This document shows, one piece after another, positions 9,727 to 17,904 of a stretch of DNA of 44,264 nucleotides. Source of the DNA: Acidobacteriota bacterium (lineage in GTDB: Bacteria; Acidobacteriota; Terriglobia; Terriglobales; Acidobacteriaceae); assembly GCA_003225455.1 (NCBI GenBank), contig QIAB01000045.1, positions 41,880-86,143 on the forward strand. The letters are read 5' to 3'. The position numbers were made by a program, and so were the translations under genes. The number at the start of each line of letters is the position of its first letter. The stretch's first letter is position 1. The notes beneath the pieces are model-generated. The model was not told the DNA's origin. It did not search any database and worked only from the letters and a program-made list of their open reading frames with translations.

Positions 9727-9756
9727 AAAGCTCCGACTCGCCGATCGGGGCTTTTT
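9727..9756 (+). terminator. Rho-independent terminator without an obvious gene
   Basis: The ten-base-pair stem AAAGCTCCGA (9727-9736) and TCGGGGCTTT (9745-9754) has one G-T pair, an eight-base loop, and runs into TTTTTCTATT. The orientation is plus-strand, yet the nearest upstream plus-strand gene (mtnC) ends 940 bases away beyond an opposing gene. It either ends an unannotated RNA or insulates otsA. Confidence 0.7.
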
Positions 9757-9807
9757 CTATTAGAGTAAGCTGGATTCAACATCTTCGCCAAGGCCACGGG
9801 AGCTGAC

Positions 9808-12039
9808 GTGCGACTACTGAGCGTTCGCCTCATTGTTTCTCTGATATTGGGCGTTACTCTCGTCTCTCTGCTTTCCTCGTACTATGAGGTGCAGGGGGAG
9901 AAGCGTGGCCTGCGGAAGGAATTGGAGCACAGAGCAGACGTGCTAGGGGAGAGCCTAGCCGGAAACGTCGAGCCTCATCTGGAGAGCGGGTCACTCAAAG
10001 AATTGCAGCGTATTGTGGAACGGTTCAGCAACCGCGAGCATCTGGCGGGAGTCGCGGTCTTTAATACAAAGCTGGAAACCATCGCCGAGTCGTCGGGACT
10101 GGCGCAGCGGCTGCAGATGCAGCCCTTTGGAGTGCTCCAGGCAATCAAGAAGAACCAGAAACAAAGTCAGTTTATCCACCAGGCCGGTGGAGCCTGGCAC
10201 ATTTTTGTGCTGCCTCTGCATCAGCACGAGGAATTGGTAGGGGCGCTTGCCATCGTTCATGATGCCAGCTACATCGATGCGCAGACCGCACAGGTGTGGC
10301 GGGACAGCTTTTTGCGGGTACTGGTGCAAGTTTTTCTGATCGCGCTGATTACGCTTCTGATTGTCCGCTGGAGTATCGCCGGGCCGATTGCCCGGGCGGC
10401 GCAATGGATGCGAGCTCTGCGAACCGGCAAAATCGTGACTCCGATGGCCGGCTTTCCGGATCTGGATTTGTTGCGTCCGCTGGCCAGGGAGGTGACAACT
10501 TTTGCGGAAAGCCTCACCGCAGCCCGCTCGGCTGCGCAAAGAGAAGCCCAATTGCGCGAGGCAGGAGAATCATCCTGGACGGCGGACCGGCTCTCGGTGC
10601 ACGTGCGCAGCAAACTGGGCGACAGCCGACTGTTCGTGGTTTCCAACCGCGAGCCGTACAGTCACGTTCGCGAGGGCAAGTCGATACAGGCCATCGTTCC
10701 GGCCAGCGGACTCGTCACCGCGCTGGAGCCCGTCCTGCGTGCTTGTGACGGAACCTGGGTAGCTCACGGCAGTGGCGATGCCGATCGCGAAATGGTCGAT
10801 GCGCGCGACTGCCTGCGTGTCCCTCCCGAGGACCCGAGGTATACCCTGCGCAGAGTCTGGCTCACAAAAGAGGAAGAAGAAGGCTACTACTACGGCTTCG
10901 CCAACGAAGGCGTCTGGCCGCTCTGTCATATTGCTCACACCCGGCCGATTTTTCGCTTTTCCGACTGGGCGCACTATCAGAAAGCGAACCTAAAGTTTGC
11001 AGAGGCAGTCCTGGAGGAGATGGCGGGCACAGAACAGCCGGTACTTCTGGCCCAGGACTACCACTTTGGCTTGTTGCCGCGCCTGGTCAAGAAAGAACGG
11101 CCGGATGCCCGGGTCGCCATTTTTTGGCACACTCCGTGGCCGAACCCGGAAGCCTTTGCGATTTGTCCATGGCAGAGCGAGTTGCTGGATGGTCTGCTAG
11201 GTGCTGACCTCATCGGCTTCCATATCCAATCGCATTGCACAAACTTCCTGCAGACCGTTGACCGCACCGTGGAATCCCGCATTGACTGGGAGCATTTCAC
11301 TGTCAACCGCGAAGACCACCGTACGGTGGTGAAGCCATTTCCCATCAGCGTGGAGTTTCCCGAGCCTTCAGGCCCGGCCGCGGCGCGGGAGTCCACATAC
11401 GTGGAACGGGGCACGCTGCTGCGAGAATTGGGAGTCGATGCCTTATTCCTTGGCGTGGGCGTGGATCGCGTGGACTACACCAAAGGAATTCTGGAACGTT
11501 TCCTGGCCATCGAGCGCATGCTCGAGAAACACCCTACTTATCAAGGCAAGTTTACCTTTGTACAGATTGGCGCCCCCAGCCGTACGCATATCAAGCGCTA
11601 TCACGACTTGCTTGCCGACGTGGAAGCCGAGTCCGAACGGATCAACTGGCGCTTCCAGACGAGCAGATGGAAGCCAATCGTCTTCTTGAAGCGGCACTAC
11701 AGCCACAAGGAGATCCAGCGCTACTACCAGACGGCCGATCTCTGCCTGGTGACCTCCTTGCACGACGGGATGAACCTGGTGGCGAAGGAGTTTGTCGCCG
11801 CGCGGCACGACGAACAGGGAGTTCTGATTCTTAGCCGCTTCACCGGCGCCGCTCGTGAACTGCGCGATGCTGTTTTGGTGAATCCCTACGACGTGGAACA
11901 CACCGCCGAGGCCATTCGTTACGCCCTGGAGATGGAGCCGGAAGAACGCACTGCTCGCATGCAACGCCTGCGCAGGGTGGTCAAAGAGCAAAACATTTAT
12001 CGGTGGGCAGGAACCCTGATTGCCGAACTCTGTCGATAG
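9808..12039 (+). CDS. otsA: Membrane-anchored sensor/HAMP-trehalose-6-phosphate synthase fusion
   Basis: A 743-residue fusion. Residues 7-25 form TM1, 26-168 an extracytoplasmic sensor-like region, 169-188 TM2, 189-242 a HAMP-like linker with helical coiled-coil, and 272-743 a full GT20 trehalose-6-phosphate synthase. GT20 landmarks include VVSNREPY, AHGSGD, QDYHFGLLPRL, WHTPWPNPE, the donor-phosphate Arg and Lys in GVDRVDYTKGI, and LHDGMNLVAKEF with its Asp and Glu. The enzyme should make trehalose 6-phosphate from UDP-glucose and glucose 6-phosphate at the inner membrane face. Usual OtsA lacks the roughly 270-residue N-terminal part. The GTG at 9808 is preceded by GGGAG five bases upstream. 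No otsB phosphatase is adjacent; a STAS gene follows 116 bp downstream. Confidence 0.92.
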   Translation: MRLLSVRLIVSLILGVTLVSLLSSYYEVQGEKRGLRKELEHRADVLGESLAGNVEPHLESGSLKELQRIVERFSNREHLAGVAVFNTKLETIAESSGLAQRLQMQPFGVLQAIKKNQKQSQFIHQAGGAWHIFVLPLHQHEELVGALAIVHDASYIDAQTAQVWRDSFLRVLVQVFLIALITLLIVRWSIAGPIARAAQWMRALRTGKIVTPMAGFPDLDLLRPLAREVTTFAESLTAARSAAQREAQLREAGESSWTADRLSVHVRSKLGDSRLFVVSNREPYSHVREGKSIQAIVPASGLVTALEPVLRACDGTWVAHGSGDADREMVDARDCLRVPPEDPRYTLRRVWLTKEEEEGYYYGFANEGVWPLCHIAHTRPIFRFSDWAHYQKANLKFAEAVLEEMAGTEQPVLLAQDYHFGLLPRLVKKERPDARVAIFWHTPWPNPEAFAICPWQSELLDGLLGADLIGFHIQSHCTNFLQTVDRTVESRIDWEHFTVNREDHRTVVKPFPISVEFPEPSGPAAARESTYVERGTLLRELGVDALFLGVGVDRVDYTKGILERFLAIERMLEKHPTYQGKFTFVQIGAPSRTHIKRYHDLLADVEAESERINWRFQTSRWKPIVFLKRHYSHKEIQRYYQTADLCLVTSLHDGMNLVAKEFVAARHDEQGVLILSRFTGAARELRDAVLVNPYDVEHTAEAIRYALEMEPEERTARMQRLRRVVKEQNIYRWAGTLIAELCR

Positions 12040-12155
12040 TCCCGGCGATGCCAAGGTGACAAATCGGGCGGGGACGTCCGCGGCTTGAAGGTTGGATTCA
12101 GCGCCGCAGAATCTTCAAATCTGCAGTATCCTTTGTCGGATTGGCGCAATTTCGA

Positions 12156-12509
12156 ATGGCTCTACGAATACAGACCCAGATATCTGGGGACGTCTTCATC
12201 GTTCGTTGCGACGGCCGCATCGTGTTTGGCGACGAAGGGGCTGCCTTGCGCGACAGAGTCGGAGACATGCTGTCAGGGAGCCCGAGAATTGTTGTCAACC
12301 TGAATGGGGTGGATTACGTCGACAGCGGGGGACTCGGCATCCTGGTAGGACTCTCCATCTCGGCGAAGAATCGTGGTGGCGAACTCAAGCTGGTCAGTCC
12401 AAGCCAGCGCGTAAACGATGTGCTTGGGCGCACAAGAGTGGATACGATAATCAGAGTGTACGGGAACGACGAAGAAGCGGTCGCAGCCTTCCGCAAACCA
12501 GCAGATTGA
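12156..12509 (+). CDS. STAS-domain anti-anti-sigma factor
   Basis: A 117-residue single STAS domain of SpoIIAA/RsbV type. It contains the phosphorylatable Ser in NGVDYVDSGGLGILV (around residues 65-80), preceded by the family's VVNLNGV strand and followed by GGELKLVSPS. Such proteins bind an anti-sigma kinase and free its sigma factor when unphosphorylated. I prefer the ATG at 12156; an in-frame TTG at 12141 adds five residues. The Shine-Dalgarno is weak. It follows the trehalose synthase fusion on the same strand, so it may belong to a stress-response group, but no kinase or sigma factor is in the window. Confidence 0.85.
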   Translation: MALRIQTQISGDVFIVRCDGRIVFGDEGAALRDRVGDMLSGSPRIVVNLNGVDYVDSGGLGILVGLSISAKNRGGELKLVSPSQRVNDVLGRTRVDTIIRVYGNDEEAVAAFRKPAD

Positions 12510-12550
12510 GGGATCGTCAGCAATGCCTAAGCCGGTGGTGCGCCGGTGGG

Positions 12551-13447
12551 TTACATCAACTCCTCAATGAATGCGCGGGACACTTCTTCTGGAATCCGCG
12601 CATCATTATGCACGAGCGGGCCTGCATCCAGCACTGGCTCGGCTTCGTGCAAAGTGGAGACATCTGTGCGCTCAAAAAATTTCCCTATGGGGACCTCTTC
12701 ACCCCACAGCAAAGATTTTTCCATGGCTGCCACCCAGTCGGTGGGATCGTAAGCGGGATCGTCCTCGAGCTTTTTCACGCGGGGACGGAACCACTGGTAG
12801 GTGTTGTCGTGGTTATAGGTGACGCAAGGGCTGAAAACATCCAGGAAAGAGAAACCCTTGTGCAGGATGCCTTGCTTGATCAGTTCCGTCAGGTGCTTTT
12901 GTTCGGCGCTGTAGCCGCGGGCGATGAAGGTGGCTCCGGCGGCGAGAGCGAGCGAAATTGGATTCACCGGCGCTTCGACGTTGCCGAAGGGCATGCTTTT
13001 TGTCTTCATGCCGATGCGGCTGGTGGGGGAAGTCTGGCCGGTGGTAAGTCCGTAGATCTGGTTATCCATGACGATGTAGAGCAGATCAACGTTGCGGCGC
13101 ATGGTATGGCCAAAATGATTGCCGCCGATACCAAAGCCGTCGCCGTCGCCGCCGGTCACCAGTACGGTCAGATCGTGATTAGCAAGCTTCACGCCCGTGG
13201 CCACTGCGAGCGCCCGGCCGTGCAAAGTGTGCATGCCGTAGGTGTCGATGAAGCCCGGAGTGTTGGACGAACAGCCAATGCCGCTGATAGTGATCACGTT
13301 ATGGTTCGGGATCTGGAGCTCGACCAGGGCCTTTTGGAGTGCGGCAAGCACACCAAAATCGCCGCAACCGGGACACCAGTCGGGATCGACTTTGCCTTTC
13401 AAATCGGCCATCACGAGGTGCTTGGGGGCGGCTACAACCGTCGCCAT
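12551..13447 (-). CDS. korB: 2-oxoacid:ferredoxin oxidoreductase, beta (TPP) subunit
   Basis: A 298-residue thiamine-diphosphate-binding subunit of 2-oxoglutarate (or related 2-oxoacid):ferredoxin oxidoreductase. It carries the cluster/TPP region DWCPGCGDFGVL (23-34) with Cys residues, a further Cys in GIGCSSN, and the TPP-magnesium motif GGDGDGFGIGGNHF followed by IVMDNQIYGLTTGQTSPTS. The ATG at 13447 has AGGAGG seven bases upstream. It lies 12 bp after korA in the same operon. The substrate could be 2-oxoglutarate or pyruvate; the two-subunit architecture with a gamma-alpha fusion best fits the KorAB type. Confidence 0.9.
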   Translation of the reverse strand: MATVVAAPKHLVMADLKGKVDPDWCPGCGDFGVLAALQKALVELQIPNHNVITISGIGCSSNTPGFIDTYGMHTLHGRALAVATGVKLANHDLTVLVTGGDGDGFGIGGNHFGHTMRRNVDLLYIVMDNQIYGLTTGQTSPTSRIGMKTKSMPFGNVEAPVNPISLALAAGATFIARGYSAEQKHLTELIKQGILHKGFSFLDVFSPCVTYNHDNTYQWFRPRVKKLEDDPAYDPTDWVAAMEKSLLWGEEVPIGKFFERTDVSTLHEAEPVLDAGPLVHNDARIPEEVSRAFIEELM

Positions 13448-13459
13448 GTTCTATCCTCC

Positions 13460-15250
13460 TCAAACCATGATTTCATGCGCGGGAATGGAAAGTTTGGACT
13501 TCCCACTCAGCTGTTCTTTCACGGCTTCGACAATGTGGTGCGGCATGAACGGTTCGCCATCGTATTTTCGGATATGTCCGTTCGGCACGTAGCTGGTTTC
13601 ACTGCGCAGGTAGCGGGCGAACTGACCGCTGTAGTTGTTCTCCACGATGATGGTGTGCCGCGAGTCTTTGAGAACGTTGAGAATCGCCTCGCCGTGCAGC
13701 GGTACCAGCCAGCGGATCTGAAGCTGATTGGCCGAAATGCCTTGCTCGGTGAGGATTTCGCAGGCCTCTTCGATTACCCCCATGGTCGATCCCCAGCCGA
13801 TCAAAGTGACCTCGGCATCGCGCGGACCCGACAGCGTAGGAGGCGGAACTGCGGCCTCAATGCCGTCCGCCTTCCGCATACGCTTTTCCATCATGGCGCG
13901 GCGCTTCGTCGGGTTAGTGAATTCGTCGCTGATCAAGACGCCATCTTCGTCGTGTTCGTCACTCGCGGCAGTGTGCGTGTAACCGGGAACGCCCGGAATG
14001 GCGCGCGGCGAGATACCGCTTTCGGTAATCTTGTACCGCTTGTACGCGCCGTTGCCGTTCGCCCCAGATGGGGAGGAAGGCGTAGTGATCAGCTCCCCAC
14101 GATCAATAACCTGATCAAAGTCCAAGTCCTTCGGATCCACGCTGAGCCTGCCCTCCGACAGCAACAGATCGCAAAGTACTATGCCCGGGCACTGAAATCG
14201 ATCCGCGATATTGAAGATCTCCGGGATAATCTTGAAGCAATCCCCAATATCGAGCGGGGCGGCGATAACGCGAGGATAGTCTCCGAAAGCAGCGCCCAAC
14301 ATCTGCCAAAGATCGCCCTGCTCAGTTTTGGTGGGGACCCCGGTGGAGGGTCCTGCACGCTGGCAGTCAATGACCACCACTGGAGTCTCCATCATGGCGG
14401 ACAGCCCGAGACCTTCGCTCATCAGGGCGAAGCCGCCGCCGGAGGTGGCGCACATCGACCGCACGCCGGCGTGTGCGGCGCCGATCGCCATATTCACAAC
14501 CCCAATCTCGTCTTCCACCTGCCGGACCATGATGCCGGCTTTGCGCGCATGAGCCGCCATCCAGTGCAGAACGCCGGTGGAAGGGCTCATGGGGTACGCG
14601 CAGTAAAATTTCACTCCCGCTGCCGCGCCACCCATGGCCATCGCGGTGTTACCGCTGAGCACCGCGTAGCGGTGCTCCGTCATGGGCAGTGGCCGGGCGA
14701 AAGGCTTGAAATTTGCCGTAGCGTAATCGTAACCGGCCCGCGCGATTCCGACGTTCTCCGATACCACGGCTTCACCTTTCTTCTTAAACTGCTCAATGAG
14801 GACGCTTTCTAACGCCTGGAAGCCGATGCCCATCATGCTGAGAGCAGTGCCCACGGCAAGAGTGTTCTGGGCAACTTTGTTCCGGGTAATGTCTGCCAGC
14901 TTTGACACGGGGAGCGGGCAGAGCTGCACGCCTTCACTGGCGGCGCCTGGCTTGATTGTGTCGGCGTTATAAATACAGGCAGCGCCCTCGGTGAACAGTC
15001 CGAGGTGGCGATTCATGGCATCCTGGTTGAGCGGGATCAGCAAATCGAGCCGGTCACCCATGTTCGTGACTTTTTCTGGGCCGGTGCGGATGGTGAGAAA
15101 GGTGTGGCCACCGCGAATGATCGACTGATAAGCGTTGTAGGCGTTCAGGTGCAGCCCGCGGCGACTGAAGATCTTTGCGAAGATGTCGCCCGGCGTGGCC
15201 ACACCCTGACCAGCGGCGCCTCCGATGCCGATGGCAAAGGTCTGCCTCAT
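13460..15250 (-). CDS. korA: 2-oxoacid:ferredoxin oxidoreductase, fused gamma-alpha subunit
   Basis: A 596-residue protein. Residues 1-185 form the gamma domain (GIGGAAGQGVATPG at the start, YQSIIRGGHTF). The pyrimidine-binding alpha subunit follows from about 195, with GNTAMAMGGAAAGVKF, AYPMSPSTGV, EDEIGVVNMAIGAAHAG, and TSGGGFALMSEGLGLSAM. Together with KorB it decarboxylates a 2-oxoacid, passing electrons to ferredoxin and forming the acyl-CoA. The ATG at 15250 has GGGAG eight bases upstream. The gamma-alpha order and length are typical of the two-subunit enzymes found in aerobes and acidobacteria. A ferredoxin gene lies upstream on the same strand. Confidence 0.92.
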   Translation of the reverse strand: MRQTFAIGIGGAAGQGVATPGDIFAKIFSRRGLHLNAYNAYQSIIRGGHTFLTIRTGPEKVTNMGDRLDLLIPLNQDAMNRHLGLFTEGAACIYNADTIKPGAASEGVQLCPLPVSKLADITRNKVAQNTLAVGTALSMMGIGFQALESVLIEQFKKKGEAVVSENVGIARAGYDYATANFKPFARPLPMTEHRYAVLSGNTAMAMGGAAAGVKFYCAYPMSPSTGVLHWMAAHARKAGIMVRQVEDEIGVVNMAIGAAHAGVRSMCATSGGGFALMSEGLGLSAMMETPVVVIDCQRAGPSTGVPTKTEQGDLWQMLGAAFGDYPRVIAAPLDIGDCFKIIPEIFNIADRFQCPGIVLCDLLLSEGRLSVDPKDLDFDQVIDRGELITTPSSPSGANGNGAYKRYKITESGISPRAIPGVPGYTHTAASDEHDEDGVLISDEFTNPTKRRAMMEKRMRKADGIEAAVPPPTLSGPRDAEVTLIGWGSTMGVIEEACEILTEQGISANQLQIRWLVPLHGEAILNVLKDSRHTIIVENNYSGQFARYLRSETSYVPNGHIRKYDGEPFMPHHIVEAVKEQLSGKSKLSIPAHEIMV

Positions 15251-15601
15251 AGTGCAATCTCCCAGAGCCGACCAACCCAGCCGCGCCGAGCGCCAGCTCT
15301 CTTGCGGCCTGCTGTCGGCTGCTTATTACCTGAGCCCGTACATCAGAGCCATCGCAGCAGCCGTGGTTTCCGCGCGTGCAGGGACAAGTTCAGTGCAGTT
15401 CCGAATCTTATGCGAGAAGGTCCTGGTGCCCACAAGCATACACCCGAACCCCGCTTTCCGGCATGCGATTCCGAGTAGCGCGCCGATGTTGACGGCCCTT
15501 GCTGACGCGTGCAGGGGGCTGTGTCGCGGCCAAAGGAAAATAATAACTTCAAGCGGCCTCAACTGGCTGCAGAAGACTGCTGCTAGCGCGGTCGTCGCCG
15601 G
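15251..15601. other. Intergenic region between ferredoxin gene and korA
   Basis: This 351-bp stretch separates two genes of related function on the minus strand. Two overlapping minus-strand frames of 70-80 codons are open, but both would use TTG starts without Shine-Dalgarno and neither resembles a known protein. I see no terminator with a U-tract, so read-through from the ferredoxin gene into korA is possible. It may also carry a separate korAB promoter. Confidence 0.4.
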
Positions 15602-15922
15602 TCATTTGGCGCTGTGTTTGGCGAACTCTTCGGGCGTGAATTTGCCGCCCTTCACATAGCTTTCGTTTATTTCGGTAAAGTGCTTCCACTTCTCGGGCAG
15701 GTCGTCCAGCGCAAAGATCGCCGACACCGGGCAGACGGGCACGCAGGCGCCGCAGTCTATGCACTCGATGGGATCAATATAGAGCTGCGAGACCTTATCG
15801 AAGTCCGGACGGCCATCGTCATATGTCGTGTTCTTCTTGGGATGGATGCAATCTACGGGGCAGGCATCGACGCAGGCGGTGTCCTTCACCCCGATGCAGG
15901 GCTCGGCGATAACGTATGCCAT
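15602..15922 (-). CDS. fdxA: 7Fe-type ferredoxin (3Fe-4S / 4Fe-4S)
   Basis: A 106-residue electron carrier. The N-terminal cluster motif has Cys9, Cys17, Cys21 and Cys25 (C-x7-C-x3-CP-x2-C), and the second motif is CIDCGACVPVCP. This matches the seven-iron FdxA family, in which the C-x7-C spacing yields a 3Fe-4S centre alongside a 4Fe-4S centre; the extra non-ligand Cys present in Azotobacter FdI is Val here. The C-terminal tail (about residues 70-106) is helical as in FdxA. GGAGG lies five bases before the ATG. Position upstream of korA on the same strand makes it the likely electron acceptor of KorAB. Confidence 0.9.
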   Translation of the reverse strand: MAYVIAEPCIGVKDTACVDACPVDCIHPKKNTTYDDGRPDFDKVSQLYIDPIECIDCGACVPVCPVSAIFALDDLPEKWKHFTEINESYVKGGKFTPEEFAKHSAK

Positions 15923-15999
15923 AGCCGCCTCCGCTATCTCTTTACCGTAGGCTTTCCCGAAGCAGAATTCAAGCGAAGCCAGGGGTAAACTGCTGGCTC

Positions 16000-16371
16000 A
16001 TGGAACTATCTATCGAAAAGATTTCGGCGGTGACCTTGCGGGCTTCGAACATGAAAGCCTCCGTGCAGTTCTATCGGGACGTGCTCGGCATGGAGCTTCT
16101 CTACGGCGGAGAAACTGCAGAGTTCTCTTCCTTGCGTGCGAAGGACACGAACTCTGCCATTCTCAACTTGGAGCATGGTAAGCCGGGCGACGGCTGGGGC
16201 CGGCTCATCTTCCATGTCGCGGATGTGGATGCGCTCTGGAGACGCCTCAACGAACTGGGGTTCGAGCCTGAAAAGCCGCAGAATGCTTCGTGGGGCGAGC
16301 GCTATTTCCACATGCTCGATCCGGACGGCCACGAACTGTCGTTTGCGCGACCCTTGCGGCCAGCGGGATGA
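16000..16371 (+). CDS. VOC (glyoxalase/bleomycin-resistance/dioxygenase fold) protein
   Basis: A 123-residue protein with the paired beta-alpha-beta-beta-beta modules of the vicinal oxygen chelate family. The first module holds ASVQFYRDVLGMELLY; the second holds VADVDALWRRLNELGF and ends LDPDGHELSFARP. The terminal Glu ligand in GHELSF is present, but the usual His on the first strand is not obvious (ISAVTLRAS), so metal content is doubtful. The ATG at 16000 has no strong Shine-Dalgarno. It is divergent from the ferredoxin gene by 77 bp and convergent with the efflux operon. Substrate unknown. Confidence 0.8.
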   Translation: MELSIEKISAVTLRASNMKASVQFYRDVLGMELLYGGETAEFSSLRAKDTNSAILNLEHGKPGDGWGRLIFHVADVDALWRRLNELGFEPEKPQNASWGERYFHMLDPDGHELSFARPLRPAG

Positions 16372-16500
16372 ACTTTCGGATACGGTGTCCCGCGAGTCCG
16401 CGGAGATCCTGCGCTATGATTGCAGCGCATTTCGTCGTGCTGGAGCAGAATGCCCTTATCAATCATCACTTTGGTGAAGAAGAAGGCAGTCGCGGTGGGA

Positions 16501-17904
16501 CTATTGCTCCCACCCTCCGCCCAAACCCTTATAGAGCTGCACCAGGGCCAACAGCTCGTTTTGCTGTGCCTGGACCAAGTTAAGTTCGGCAGAAAAATAA
16601 TTCGTTTCATTGGTGAGCACCTCGAGATAGCTAGCGACTCCACCGCTGTACCTCATGTGGGACAGCCGCGCCGCATCTTGCGCGGAGTTCACGAGCAACT
16701 GTTCTTGTTCACGAAACTCCTGTGTCTTGCGGTAGGCGATCAGGGCGTCGGAAACGTCGCGGAAGGCGCCCTGAATGGTCTCCTGATAAAAGAGCACTGC
16801 TTCTTGATGTTGGGCTTCTGCGAGGCGAACGTTCGACCGGAGTCTACCCGCTGTGAATATGGGCTGCGCGAGCGTTGAGCCAAAGGTCCAGAATCCCGCG
16901 GGACCGGTGAACAAAGCCGTCAGCGCCGAGCTTTGATATCCAGAATTGGCAGTTAGCTCAATCTGCGGAAAATATTGAGATCTGGCAACTCCGATCTGGG
17001 CGTTGGCGGCGATCAACTGTTGTTCAGCCTGGCGTATGTCTGGCCGGCGTTGCAATAGCGACGATGGCAGGCCAGCGGGCACTGTAGGTGGATGTGGCTG
17101 ATCGGTTAACGACCTGCCACGTGGTACGGTCGCAGGATTGTTACCTAAAAGGATGCTGATGAAATTCTCCTGCTGCTCGATTTGTTGTTCCAGACTTGGA
17201 ACTTCTGAACCCGCGGTAAAGACAAGCTGCTCGGCCTGGCGGACATCGAGCAGAGATGTCGAACCGCCATTGGCCAGAATTTGCGTTAGGCGGAGCGAGT
17301 CCTGGCGCGATGTCAGCGTGTGCCGTGTGATTTCGAGCTGCAGGTCAAGTGCCCGCAGGCTAAAGTAAGCACTGGCCACGTTGGCCACCAGTTCTGTCGC
17401 GATCTCTCGCTGACCCCATTCGGTTGACGCGAGGTTGGCGCGCGCCGCTTCCGTGGAGCGGCGAAACTTTCCCCAAAAATCCAATTCCCAGTTGAAATCG
17501 AGTCCGACTCGATTGGTACTCGTCTCGACTGGAGGGATCCCGCTTTGCCCCGAAATACGCTTATTTAGGCCTGAGGCATCGGCTGAAATTGTGGGAAACT
17601 GGTCGGCGCGTGTGATACCCAGTGTCGCTCTTGCCTGGAGAATCCGTGTCCCGGCGCGGCGAAGATCATAGTTCTGTTGAAGGGCAGTCTTGATGAGTTC
17701 CTTAAGTTGTTCGTCTTGAAAGACGTCCCACCATTTTTGTTCAGCGAACGATGTAGTATCACCCTTGGCCGCTTCTTCCGGCGTCAACCCTCGATAGATT
17801 GTTGGAGTGTTAACCGTAGGCTTCTTGTAATTGGGCCCGACTGCGCAACCGGATGTCAGGCAAATAACCAGAAGAAGCGCCGCGCTTTTCTTGGTGTTAG
17901 TCAT
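16501..17904 (-). CDS. Outer-membrane efflux lipoprotein (OprM/NodT family)
   Basis: A 467-residue outer-membrane channel of an RND pump. The signal peptide ends in a lipobox LTSGC with Cys20 as lipidation site, followed by the typical AVGPNYKKPTV. Two OEP repeats follow (about 60-250 and 270-460), with LDFNWELDFWGKFRR and RPDIRQAEQQLIAANAQIGVARSQYFPQI characteristic of this family. The start at 17904 overlaps the permease stop by 8 bp and has GGGAG six bases upstream; an extra 19-residue extension is unlikely because it precedes a good signal peptide. It is third gene of the operon and would dock with the fusion protein and permease to export drugs or solvents. Confidence 0.92.
   Translation of the reverse strand: MTNTKKSAALLLVICLTSGCAVGPNYKKPTVNTPTIYRGLTPEEAAKGDTTSFAEQKWWDVFQDEQLKELIKTALQQNYDLRRAGTRILQARATLGITRADQFPTISADASGLNKRISGQSGIPPVETSTNRVGLDFNWELDFWGKFRRSTEAARANLASTEWGQREIATELVANVASAYFSLRALDLQLEITRHTLTSRQDSLRLTQILANGGSTSLLDVRQAEQLVFTAGSEVPSLEQQIEQQENFISILLGNNPATVPRGRSLTDQPHPPTVPAGLPSSLLQRRPDIRQAEQQLIAANAQIGVARSQYFPQIELTANSGYQSSALTALFTGPAGFWTFGSTLAQPIFTAGRLRSNVRLAEAQHQEAVLFYQETIQGAFRDVSDALIAYRKTQEFREQEQLLVNSAQDAARLSHMRYSGGVASYLEVLTNETNYFSAELNLVQAQQNELLALVQLYKGLGGGWEQ

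Noticed and set aside
12092-14812. A 906-codon plus-strand open frame antisense to korB and korA
   Set aside because: The minus-strand frames encode clear KorB and KorA with all motifs and ribosome sites. The antisense frame has no domain, spans two genes, and arises from codon bias in GC-rich DNA.
15326-15562. A 78-codon minus-strand frame between the ferredoxin gene and korA
   Set aside because: It would need a TTG start with no Shine-Dalgarno; an overlapping frame is equally open and neither resembles a protein family.
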